Position numbers and translations under genes: made by a program. Source: Chloroflexota bacterium (GTDB lineage: Bacteria > Chloroflexota > Limnocylindria > Limnocylindrales > CSP1-4). Taken from it: a stretch of DNA of 7,096 bases. The notes under the pieces are model-generated. The model made no database searches. It had not been told where the DNA came from and saw nothing but the letters and a program-made list of their open reading frames with translations. The stretch is taken from contig JAJYEB010000096.1 in the NCBI GenBank assembly GCA_021790375.1, forward strand, positions 1 through 7,096, read 5' to 3'. Within the stretch, counting starts at the first letter, position 1, and every line of letters starts with the position of its first letter. Shown here piece after piece: positions 1 through 5,320 of the stretch.

Positions 1-302
1 TTGCCTGCCTCGTTCAGGGCCGACCAGGCCGGTCACGCGTCCGGGGGTCACCTCCAGGGTGATGCCGGCCAGCACGTCGCGAGGGGTTCCGGCGTATCGG
101 TAGCTCGCGCCGGACAGGGCGAGCGTCACGTCCGACACCCGCGGTCCGTGGCGACCGCGCCCGAGCCGGCGACCACGGTCGAGTCGGGCACCACGGTCGA
201 GTCGACCACCGCGGTCGAGTCGGGCACCGCGGTCGAGTCGGCGACCACGGTCGAGCCGGGCACCACGGTCGAATCGGCGATGGCGGCCGCGCGGCCCGTC
301 AC
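1..302 (-). CDS. ECF transporter ATP-binding protein (EcfA), 5' part, frame disrupted
   Basis: This is the N-terminal part of an energy-coupling-factor ABC ATPase, which would hydrolyse ATP under EcfT to power uptake; the gene leaves the window on the left. From a GTG at 138 the translation reads VSDVTLALSGASYRYAGT, then DVLAGITLEV and GRVTGLVGP, a standard ABC N-terminus with an aromatic A-loop. Walker A then fails: the frame gives GPERGRQ, but skipping one base near position 15 gives GPNEAGK. The Walker A frame is the same as that of a GTG at 302, which overlaps the ecfT stop (GTGA) and is open through the 18-bp repeats with G/C at almost every third position. That frame ends at a TGA at 128-126. 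So either the gene starts at 138 with one frameshift, or it starts at 302 with two opposite ones. Sequencing error or true decay cannot be told apart here. Confidence 0.72.
151..276. repeat. 18-bp tandem repeat array, seven units
   Basis: Six well-conserved 18-bp units start at 169, 187, 205, 223, 241 and 259, and a degenerate seventh lies at 151-168. On the plus strand the core is accacggtcgagtcggg-like, with A/G alternation in the middle and small differences at the unit ends. Since 18 is a multiple of three, no frame is broken by copy number. On the minus strand, in the frame of the GTG at 302, each unit encodes a hexapeptide of the DSTVVP or DSTAVV type. The array lies exactly between the end of ecfT and the start of the recognisable ATPase domain. 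It could be a low-complexity N-terminal extension of EcfA or an untranslated spacer. There are no unique spacers, so it is not a CRISPR array. Confidence 0.9.
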
Positions 303-1123
303 GGCAGGTGCAGCACGCCGGCGATCTCGGCGGCGATCGCGGCGATGGCGCCCAGGAACAGCACCCAGCGCAGCAGGCGCTGCGCCGCATTGTCGGGGAG
401 CGTCCGGAGCACGGTCCGCCGGGCCGGCGCCGAGAACGCGCGTGCCTCCAGCGCCATGGTCTGTTCCTCGACCTCGGTGAGTGCCCCGAAGATCACGGGA
501 GCGACGAGGGGGACCACGCCGCGAGCGCGTCGCCAGAAGCGCCCCTCCGTGTCGAGCGCCCGCGCTCGCTGGGCATCGATGATCTCGGACGCGCGCTCGA
601 CGGTGCGCGGGACCGTGTTCACGGCCGCACCTACGACGAACACCAGACGTCGACCGACCCCCCGCCGCTCGATATCGGAGAGGAGGTCGTCGATACTGGT
701 CGTCAGGTAGACGAGCGCCAGCGCGAGTGAGATGGCCAGCAGACGCAGTGTCACTTGGACGCCGAAGGCCAGACCGCTCCAGGTCGGGGCCAAGGGTCCG
801 AACCGGACGATCGGATCGTGAGCCCCTGGGAGCAGGAAGGTGTTGATCAACAGGATCGAGCCGACCACGGGAAGCGTTAGCGACGCGATGATGGCCAACT
901 GCCGTGCGACGCCGGCCAGCACAGCCACTGCCACGAGAACGAGCAAGATGAGCACGGGCCCCGTCCAGCGCCCGACCACAAACGCGGCCACGACTTCGGC
1001 CACGCCAATCACAAGCTTCGTGGTCGGGTTCAACGAGCGATACGGGCCGCTCGTCGGCCGGAGAACGAACGCAGGAATCCGGGTGGCCGCGCCAGGAACC
1101 CCAGGTCCGATATCACCCGTCAC
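299..1123 (-). CDS. ecfT: ECF transporter transmembrane component EcfT
   Basis: This is the 274-residue membrane scaffold of an energy-coupling-factor importer; EcfT links the substrate-binding S component to the two ATPases. Hydrophobic stretches lie at about 36-51, 56-80, 83-98, 115-142, 158-170, 203-217 and 252-271. Cytoplasmic coupling helices carry the family's paired Ala-Arg-Ala type motifs: AQRARALD at 184-191 and LEARAF at 225-230, which in known ECF structures contact the ATPase grooves. The start is a GTG 7 nt after the stop of the S-component gene, with no strong Shine-Dalgarno, so translational coupling is likely. The stop overlaps a GTG for the next gene. Length is typical of the family (about 250-280). 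The EcfT assignment is firm; the substrate is set by the S component. Confidence 0.92.
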   Translation of the reverse strand: MTGDIGPGVPGAATRIPAFVLRPTSGPYRSLNPTTKLVIGVAEVVAAFVVGRWTGPVLILLVLVAVAVLAGVARQLAIIASLTLPVVGSILLINTFLLPGAHDPIVRFGPLAPTWSGLAFGVQVTLRLLAISLALALVYLTTSIDDLLSDIERRGVGRRLVFVVGAAVNTVPRTVERASEIIDAQRARALDTEGRFWRRARGVVPLVAPVIFGALTEVEEQTMALEARAFSAPARRTVLRTLPDNAAQRLLRWVLFLGAIAAIAAEIAGVLHLP

Positions 1124-1130
1124 AGGCAGA

Positions 1131-1979
1131 TCACTTCGCCCCTGTCGCGACCGCCCTCTCCCCGTTCGGGAACCGGGCCACGAACCGCGTGGAAAGACTC
1201 GTGATGATGAAGAACACGACGAAGCTCGTGATCATCTTGTCGAGCGGGTCTGACAGGAGACCCTGCTTGAGTGTTGCCGTGTACAGACTGTCTCCGCCGG
1301 CACGAAACGCCGCCACCAGGGCATCGACGCCGCTCCCCGTGACACCGCCGAAGACAATGGCGGCGATCGGAGCCGACACGACGGCAGCGACGATACCGGT
1401 GAGCAGGCCTGCGCCGACGGCGAAGACTGCGCCGGCATCGCGGCGCAGGAACAGAGCCCAGCCGATGAGGGCGACGAACACGGCCATGACGAATACGAAG
1501 AAGATGCGCGACTGGTCGAACTGGGATGGGTCGTACCCGGTGATGTTCTGGTAGGAGGACGGGCTGGCATAGGCGCGGCCGTAGGTGTACAGAGCTACCC
1601 CGCCGACGATGATCACGGCAACGACTGCACCGATCGCCGCCCGTCCGGGATCACCCTTGCGCGACCGAAAGAGCCCGAGCTGACCCCAGATGCCGGCGAG
1701 AATCCCGATGACTGCCGCCGTGATGGCGAACGGGCCGATCGTGGTAGTGCCGATTGGCGCGGGCAGCAGGTAGCCCCAGATCAGGTTGGCGAGCGCCCCC
1801 GTCACCAGTCCTGCCAGTGGTCCAGCCAGCACGCCGACCAGGATGGTGCCGATCGAGTCGAGGTAGATCGGCAGCTTCAGCGCCTGCTGGACGGTCGCGC
1901 CGAGGACGATGTTGATGGCGATCGCCACTGGGATCAGGACGATGACCCTCGTGGGGAACTGCCGCGAGATCCAGTTCAT
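1131..1979 (-). CDS. ECF transporter S component (substrate-binding), probably nucleoside-related
   Basis: This is a 282-residue integral membrane protein, the likely substrate-capture subunit of the ECF importer encoded here. Hydrophobic segments lie at about 11-31, 42-66, 80-104, 114-132, 159-178, 184-212 and 247-265. The segment LDSIGTILVGVLAGP at 40-54, followed by a Gly-rich helix, is the pattern seen in many S components. SDPLDKMITSFVVFFI near 243-258 resembles the conserved last-helix region of this group. It is longer than common S components (about 170-220), partly because of a polar, Tyr-rich loop at 131-157. The ATG at 1979 is chosen because GGGAGGAG lies about 7 nt upstream; the frame stays open further upstream but without coding character. 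Gene order (nucleoside hydrolase, S, T, A) suggests a nucleoside or nucleobase substrate. This is inference from context, and vitamins cannot be excluded. Confidence 0.85.
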   Translation of the reverse strand: MNWISRQFPTRVIVLIPVAIAINIVLGATVQQALKLPIYLDSIGTILVGVLAGPLAGLVTGALANLIWGYLLPAPIGTTTIGPFAITAAVIGILAGIWGQLGLFRSRKGDPGRAAIGAVVAVIIVGGVALYTYGRAYASPSSYQNITGYDPSQFDQSRIFFVFVMAVFVALIGWALFLRRDAGAVFAVGAGLLTGIVAAVVSAPIAAIVFGGVTGSGVDALVAAFRAGGDSLYTATLKQGLLSDPLDKMITSFVVFFIITSLSTRFVARFPNGERAVATGAK

Positions 1980-2070
1980 CAACCTCTCCTCCCGTCCCGG
2001 CGCGCGGCGCCGTTTCGTCCCGACCGGCATCCATCCCCTGCTCCGGTCTGCCGGCTCGCGTGCGACGCGT

Positions 2071-3135
2071 TCAGCTTGCCACGCCGGCAGCCCTCGCCGC
2101 CAGCCCCCCGAGCCGGTCGACCAGGCGGTCCAGGAACGCACCCGCGTCCACCTCCGCGGCCACGTCCGCGTTGGGCGAGCGCTGCCACAGCCCGCGCCAG
2201 TCGGCCACCGTCTGCCCGGCCGCGACCTCGCCGGCCACCTCCACGTCGACGGCCACCGGCGTGGCCCGGGCGAGCGTCTCGTCGAGCGCGACAGCCACCA
2301 CCAGTGGATCGTGGATGAAGGCGCCGTAGAAGCCGTCCGCCTTCGCGTGGAACTCCATGTAGAAACGCAGCGAATCCGCCAGGTAGCGGAGGACGGGGTT
2401 CGCCGGAGCAGGCCCCTCCGCGGACCGGACGCGCGCCTCCAGCGCGGCTCCGTCCGTGCCGGCGCGCCGGCCCAGCGCGGCGAGGTGCCCGGGGAGCAGC
2501 CTCGCCCGCTCGGTCACGTCCAGGCCCAGTGCCAGGGCGCGGGGGACGGACGCGTCGCGGCCGATCGCCGACATCCAGGCCCGGAACACGACCTGGGCGG
2601 CTTCCGGGTCGACGTGGATGTTCCACTCGCTCACCGGCGTGGTGTTGCCCGGCACGCGGTAGGCGCCGCCCATGATCACGAGGCGTCCGAGGAGGCGCGG
2701 CAGCTCCGGCTCGCGGAGCACCGCCAGCGCGACGTTGGTGAGGGGGCCGAGGGTGACCAGCGTGATCCCGCCCGGCCGGCGCCGGGCCTCCTCCACGATC
2801 AGGTCGGCCGAGTGCCGCGCGGAGAGCGGCATGCTGGTCGGAGGCAGTTCCGCCCAGCCGATGCCGAGCGGCCCGTGCGTCTCCGGCGTGGTGATCAGTT
2901 CGCGCGCGAGCGGCACCTCGCGGCCGAGTGCCACCTCGACGTCCGTGCGACCGGCCAGCTCGAGCACGGCGCGCGTGTTCTGGGCTACCTGCCTGGCGTC
3001 CACGTTCCCCGCCGTGCAGGTCACGGCCACGATCTCGGCCCCCGGGGAGGCGCAGGCGTACAGCAGGGCCAGGCCGTCGTCGATGCCGGTGTCACAGTCG
3101 ATGATCAGGGGGGTCGGGCCGGAGGTCACGGGCAC
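2071..3135 (-). CDS. Inosine-uridine preferring nucleoside hydrolase family protein
   Basis: This enzyme of the IUNH family hydrolyses the N-glycosidic bond of ribonucleosides to base and ribose, using a bound calcium ion. The family signature DxDxxxDD is present as DCDTGIDD (Asp13, 15, 19, 20). Other conserved blocks are VTLGPLTNVALAV (Thr133, Asn134), GGAYRVPGNTTPVSEWNIHVDPEAA at 156-180 (written here only as the family's GN-TP-E-N-DPEAA block), and IHDP at 274-277 with the catalytic His-Asp pair. There is no signal peptide, so it should act in the cytoplasm. At 354 residues it is slightly long for the family, with an extra C-terminal stretch. The start could be GTG 3135 (a GGA lies about 7 nt upstream) or GTG 3129; the open frame further upstream is Arg/Ser-rich and not coding-like. 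It leads the ECF operon, with 91 nt to the S gene. Base specificity cannot be read from sequence alone. Confidence 0.92.
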   Translation of the reverse strand: MPVTSGPTPLIIDCDTGIDDGLALLYACASPGAEIVAVTCTAGNVDARQVAQNTRAVLELAGRTDVEVALGREVPLARELITTPETHGPLGIGWAELPPTSMPLSARHSADLIVEEARRRPGGITLVTLGPLTNVALAVLREPELPRLLGRLVIMGGAYRVPGNTTPVSEWNIHVDPEAAQVVFRAWMSAIGRDASVPRALALGLDVTERARLLPGHLAALGRRAGTDGAALEARVRSAEGPAPANPVLRYLADSLRFYMEFHAKADGFYGAFIHDPLVVAVALDETLARATPVAVDVEVAGEVAAGQTVADWRGLWQRSPNADVAAEVDAGAFLDRLVDRLGGLAARAAGVAS

Positions 3136-3199
3136 GATCGTATCCGGGATCGGGGGCGGCTCGCTCGTCGACGGAGCGCTGGCTGACCTGGGGGCACGT

Positions 3200-3258
3200 G
3201 CTGACCGGTGAGCCCTGGATGCTGCAGGTGCCCTGGCGCGGGCGCCATACAGAGTATG
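3200..3258. promoter_or_regulatory. Palindromes upstream of the nucleoside hydrolase/ECF operon (candidate operators)
   Basis: The 180-base gap between the nucleoside hydrolase start and the arsM stop holds two inverted repeats. One is CATACagaGTATG at 3246-3258, a perfect 5-bp arm palindrome in a locally AT-rich patch. The other is GCTGACCGGTGAGC at 3200-3213, which pairs at 6 of 7 positions. GGGCAC at 3192-3197 and GTGCCC at 3228-3233 could also pair. They lie about 65-125 bases upstream of the leftward operon start, where an operator or promoter is expected. No convincing -35/-10 pair was found and no riboswitch family was recognised. The regulatory role is inferred. Confidence 0.3.
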
Positions 3259-3316
3259 CTCGCGACGACGGCCCCCGCCAGCTGCGCCCCCCTCTGCGGT
3301 GGCGCCTGCCCTGCGC

Positions 3317-4144
3317 CTACCTCCCGGGCTTCCGCGCCCGGACGATCGCGCCGTACATGCGGTCGCCGACGTCGTGAGTTGCCACGATCTCGACCGCATC
3401 CAGCCCGGCGGCATACAGGCCCGCCGCGTACTCGGAGAACGAGAGCGCGCCGGACACGCACTCCGCGTACCCGCCACGCTCGGCGCGCTCCGAGGGGGTC
3501 AGCTCGTCGGCGGCCACGACGTCGCTCACGCCGACGCGCCCGCCCGGGCGCAGGACGCGCGCGATCTCGCGGAACACCGCCGGCTTGTCGGCCGCGAGGT
3601 TGATCACGCAGTTCGAGATGACGACGTCGACCGATGCGTCGGGAAGGGGGATCGCCTCGATGGTGCCCTTGACGAACGACACGTTGGTGGCGCCGGCATC
3701 GGCCGCGTTCCGATGGGCCAGCTCCAGCATCTCGTCCGTCATGTCCAGGCCGATCGCCCGGCCCGTCGGACCCACGCGGCTGGCCGAGAGCAGGACGTCG
3801 ATGCCGCCACCCGACCCGAGGTCAAGCACGGTCTCGCCCTCGCGCAGCTCGGCCACCGCGACCGGGTTGCCGCACCCGAGGCTGGCCAGGACGGCGGCGC
3901 CCGGCAACTCGGCGAGCTGGAGCGTGTCGTACAGCGCCGGGCCGAAGCGGTCCGTCGCCTCGTCGCCGCAGCAGCCGGCGGCCGGTTCAGGCTGATCGGT
4001 CTGTTCGGCCGGGCCGGTGTCGCCGCAGCAGCCGACCACCGGCAGTTGCCGGCGCGCTTCAACCCGGCGCGTGTCGACGGCGAGCGCCTGCCGGGCGGCC
4101 TCCGCGTAGTGCTCCCGCACGAGGTCGTGGATCGTCTCGGTCAT
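3317..4144 (-). CDS. arsM: Arsenite S-adenosylmethionine methyltransferase ArsM
   Basis: This 275-residue cytoplasmic enzyme transfers methyl groups from SAM to arsenite, giving methylated and finally volatile arsenicals. The class I SAM-binding motif is VLDLGSGGGID at 107-116, with the acidic residue after beta-2 at Asp134. The family's arsenite-binding cysteines are recognisable: Cys91 in SLGCGNP, Cys179 in ISNCVINL and Cys229 in YAECVSGALS. The N-terminus adds two GCCGD motifs (Cys39/40 and Cys58/59) joined by an acidic, Pro-rich linker, as in many Gram-positive-type ArsM proteins. The ATG at 4144 is chosen because GGGAG lies about 8 nt upstream and the family N-terminus (TIHDLVREHYAEAAR) begins there. 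It lies 106 bases downstream of the small Cys-tailed gene, probably in the same ArsR-controlled transcript. No arsenite pump or arsenate reductase gene is in the window. Confidence 0.95.
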   Translation of the reverse strand: MTETIHDLVREHYAEAARQALAVDTRRVEARRQLPVVGCCGDTGPAEQTDQPEPAAGCCGDEATDRFGPALYDTLQLAELPGAAVLASLGCGNPVAVAELREGETVLDLGSGGGIDVLLSASRVGPTGRAIGLDMTDEMLELAHRNAADAGATNVSFVKGTIEAIPLPDASVDVVISNCVINLAADKPAVFREIARVLRPGGRVGVSDVVAADELTPSERAERGGYAECVSGALSFSEYAAGLYAAGLDAVEIVATHDVGDRMYGAIVRARKPGR

Positions 4145-4222
4145 CGTCGGGCTCCCGTGGGATGGGGCGTTGCCGCGGCGTCGGTAAGCACGTCGGTCGG
4201 CGGCACAGGTCAGGGCGTCGCC

Positions 4223-4280
4223 CAGCACGCCGCGCATGCCGGTGCGTCGCTCAGCACGCCGCGCATGCGATCGTGCCATC
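4223..4280. repeat. 29-bp tandem duplication at the end of the small ars gene
   Basis: A 17-bp sequence, cagcacgccgcgcatgc, occurs at 4223-4239 and again at 4252-4268, exactly 29 bases apart. Reading on the minus strand from 4268, the two consecutive 29-base units match at 26 of 29 positions by eye. The copy nearer the promoter encodes the last residues and stop of the small gene; the other lies just after the stop, before arsM. The spacing is not a multiple of three. This looks like a slippage duplication. The start and end given are approximate. Confidence 0.75.
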
Positions 4281-4493
4281 AGCCCGGGCGGAGCGCCCGA
4301 TGCCGGATACCTGCGAGCCCGCCGCATCCCGGCGGAGGCCGGCGCGGATCGACCAGGAGATCAGCCGCTCCCGGGCTCCGTGCCGCTCGCCGGACACGTG
4401 CGACTCGGTCAGCTCGCGTCGCTGGCGTCGGGCACGTGCCTCGCGTTCGAGCTCCTGGGCCCGCATCAGGGCCAGCATCTGAAGGGCATACAT
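4251..4493 (-). CDS. Small uncharacterised protein with C-terminal Cys-Ala-Ala-Cys tail, ars operon
   Basis: I do not recognise the function of this 80-residue protein. It starts with a short amphipathic or hydrophobic stretch (MYALQMLALMRAQELEREAR), continues as an Arg/Glu-rich helix to about residue 30, and ends in ACAAC, giving two cysteines (Cys77, Cys80) at the very end. There is no signal peptide or membrane segment long enough to span. Evidence that it is real: GGGAGA lies 6 nt upstream of the ATG at 4493, G/C dominates third codon positions, and it lies about 40 bases below a promoter with a perfect TTGACA, between that promoter and arsM. The tail could bind As(III) or another thiophilic metal, for example as a helper or chaperone for ArsM. 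That role is speculation from position and cysteines. It could also be a general small helical protein common in high-GC bacteria that was captured upstream of arsM. Confidence 0.65.
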   Translation of the reverse strand: MYALQMLALMRAQELEREARARRQRRELTESHVSGERHGARERLISWSIRAGLRRDAAGSQVSGIGRSARADGTIACAAC

Positions 4494-4540
4494 CGTTGAT
4501 CTCCCGGTGTCTCCGGGCCTCGGGGCCGGCTTGCCCGTGC

Positions 4541-4569
4541 ATTGTGGCACAGGCATCGATGGTTGTCAA
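4541..4569 (-). promoter_or_regulatory. Leftward promoter of the small gene-arsM unit
   Basis: On the minus strand a perfect -35 TTGACA (4569-4564) is followed after exactly 17 bases by CACAAT (4546-4541), which matches the -10 consensus at 4 of 6. Transcription would start near 4534, leaving about 40 bases of leader that include the Shine-Dalgarno GGGAGA of the small gene. The -35 overlaps the palindrome described for ArsR binding. A self-complementary CATCGATG (4554-4561) lies in the spacer. This is motif evidence only. Confidence 0.55.
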
Positions 4570-4591
4570 TATAGACAGGGCCCGATACAAT
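4563..4591 (+). promoter_or_regulatory. Rightward promoter of arsR
   Basis: TTGTCA (4563-4568) and TACAAT (4586-4591) each match the sigma-70 consensus at 5 of 6 and are separated by 17 bases. The -10 overlaps the ATG at 4590, so a transcript from it would begin about 4597-4599. That points to a leaderless message starting at the in-frame GTG 4599. An alternative -10, TATAGA at 4570-4575, has no good -35 but would leave the ATG on the transcript. Confidence 0.5.
4564..4577. promoter_or_regulatory. Candidate ArsR operator shared by both ars promoters
   Basis: TGTCAATATAGACA is an inverted repeat pairing at 6 of 7 positions, AT-rich in the centre and set in GC-rich surroundings. It covers the -35 elements of both the leftward and the rightward promoter. 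Repressors of the ArsR/SmtB family bind as dimers to short AT-rich inverted repeats over promoters, so this is the obvious binding site for the ArsR encoded alongside. Binding is inferred. Confidence 0.55.
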
Positions 4592-4949
4592 GGCCCATGT
4601 GAAACGCTCGCTCGACCCCACCGTCCGGCTGCTGCAGGCGCTGGCCGATCCCGCCCGCCTGTCGATCGTCCGCCAGCTGGCGTCCGAAGGCGACGTGTGC
4701 GCCTGCGACCTGGCCTGCTGCGGTGAGCTCTCGCAGCCGACCGTCTCTCACCATCTGCGGGTGCTCCGCGAGGCGGGCGTGGTCAGCGGTGAGCGCCGGG
4801 GCACGTGGGTGCACTACTCGCTGATGCCGGAGGCGGTCGCGCAGCTGCGGGTGCTGGCGCAGGGCCTGGAGCCGGCCGGATCGCGATCCGCATCCGATCT
4901 CGGGGGCCGGCGGCTCCGGGTGCTGCAGGGAACGGACCGGGACGCCTGA
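4590..4949 (+). CDS. arsR: ArsR/SmtB-family arsenic-responsive repressor
   Basis: This 119-residue winged-helix metalloregulator probably represses itself and the divergent arsM unit until As(III) binds. The fold is clear: ALADPARLSIVRQL at 17-30, then DVCACDL at 35-41, the recognition helix LSQPTVSHHLRVLREAGVV at 47-65, and the wing GERRGTWVHYSL at 67-78. The Cys pair Cys37 and Cys39 corresponds to the CVCDL metal site of E. coli-type ArsR; a further Cys43-Cys44 pair follows, close to where the E. coli third cysteine lies. The C-terminal 25 residues are polar and lack cysteine. The ATG at 4590 has only a weak AGGG upstream and overlaps a good -10, so the in-frame GTG at 4599 may be the true start, on a leaderless transcript; that would remove three residues (MAH). 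Confidence 0.93.
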   Translation: MAHVKRSLDPTVRLLQALADPARLSIVRQLASEGDVCACDLACCGELSQPTVSHHLRVLREAGVVSGERRGTWVHYSLMPEAVAQLRVLAQGLEPAGSRSASDLGGRRLRVLQGTDRDA

Positions 4950-5172
4950 ACCGGGCCGCTTCCCGCTCCGCTCCGGGCCCCGATGCTGACCAATGCACGC
5001 CCGGCGAGCGCGCGACGGTGCGTCGTTGGGATCACGATGCCTGCTGCGTCGGGATGGAACGTCCAGTCGGCTGACTCGTGCTTGACTGCGGCTTCGCAAA
5101 GCGAGTGATCGTCTCAGGCGAGCGCTCCGCCGGGTCGATGGACCGTCCCGCGCTCACGTGGCGAGCGTAGGT

Positions 5173-5248
5173 CAGGATCGAGCCCTCGCCGGTCGGCATC
5201 CTGCGAGCGCCGGACAGGATCGAGCCCGCGATCGCCAGGATCGAACCC
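5173..5248. repeat. Three copies of a 13-bp direct repeat
   Basis: CAGGATCGAGCCC occurs at 5173-5185 and 5215-5227, and CAGGATCGAACCC at 5236-5248. The offsets are 42 and 21 bases, so all three fit a 21-base period, or two turns of the helix, on the same face. Repeated sites with this phasing could bind a protein, or they may be the remains of a degenerate repeat. The function is unknown. Confidence 0.7.
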
Positions 5249-5286
5249 GCTCAGGCGGACGAAGCACGCGGAGCTGCGACGAGCCG

Positions 5287-5320
5287 CCGAGTCCGGCGAG
5301 TGGCCGAGTCCGGCGAATGG
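5287..5320. repeat. 17-bp tandem direct repeat, two units
   Basis: CCGAGTCCGGCGAGTGG at 5287-5303 is followed directly by CCGAGTCCGGCGAATGG at 5304-5320, with one mismatch. It lies about 140 bases upstream of the icd start, in non-coding sequence. It is probably a slippage duplication. Confidence 0.75.

Noticed and set aside
151..276. The 18-bp array as a CRISPR
   Set aside because: Units are contiguous with no unique spacers, and no cas gene is in the window.
3301..3317. GGCGC/GCGCC hairpin at the arsM stop as a terminator
   Set aside because: Only five base pairs, overlapping the stop codon, without a T run. Such stems are common by chance at this GC content.
3136..3477. An N-terminal extension of the nucleoside hydrolase from the longer open frame
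   Set aside because: The upstream residues are Arg/Ser/Ala-rich with no conserved feature. The family begins only a few residues before the DxDxxxDD motif, and the upstream frame overlaps the end of arsM.
2071..4144. Arsenosugar biosynthesis by arsM together with the adjacent nucleoside hydrolase
   Set aside because: That pathway needs a radical-SAM enzyme (ArsS), and none is present. The nucleoside hydrolase lies in its own unit with an ECF transporter and a 180-base gap.
1909..4726. Long plus-strand open frames opposite the nucleoside hydrolase and arsM
   Set aside because: They lie opposite well-identified minus-strand genes, are Arg/Ala/Gly-rich and match no family. They are a by-product of high GC content.
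5082..5110. TTGACT as the -35 of an icd promoter
   Set aside because: At 17-18 bases downstream the sequence is GTGATC/TGATCG, a poor -10, and the site is about 370 bases from the icd start.
5228..5260. A possible tRNA T-arm (GGGTTCGATCC-like on the minus strand)
   Set aside because: The flanking bases do not form the 5-bp stem, and no anticodon or acceptor stem is present. The similarity comes from the 13-bp direct repeat.
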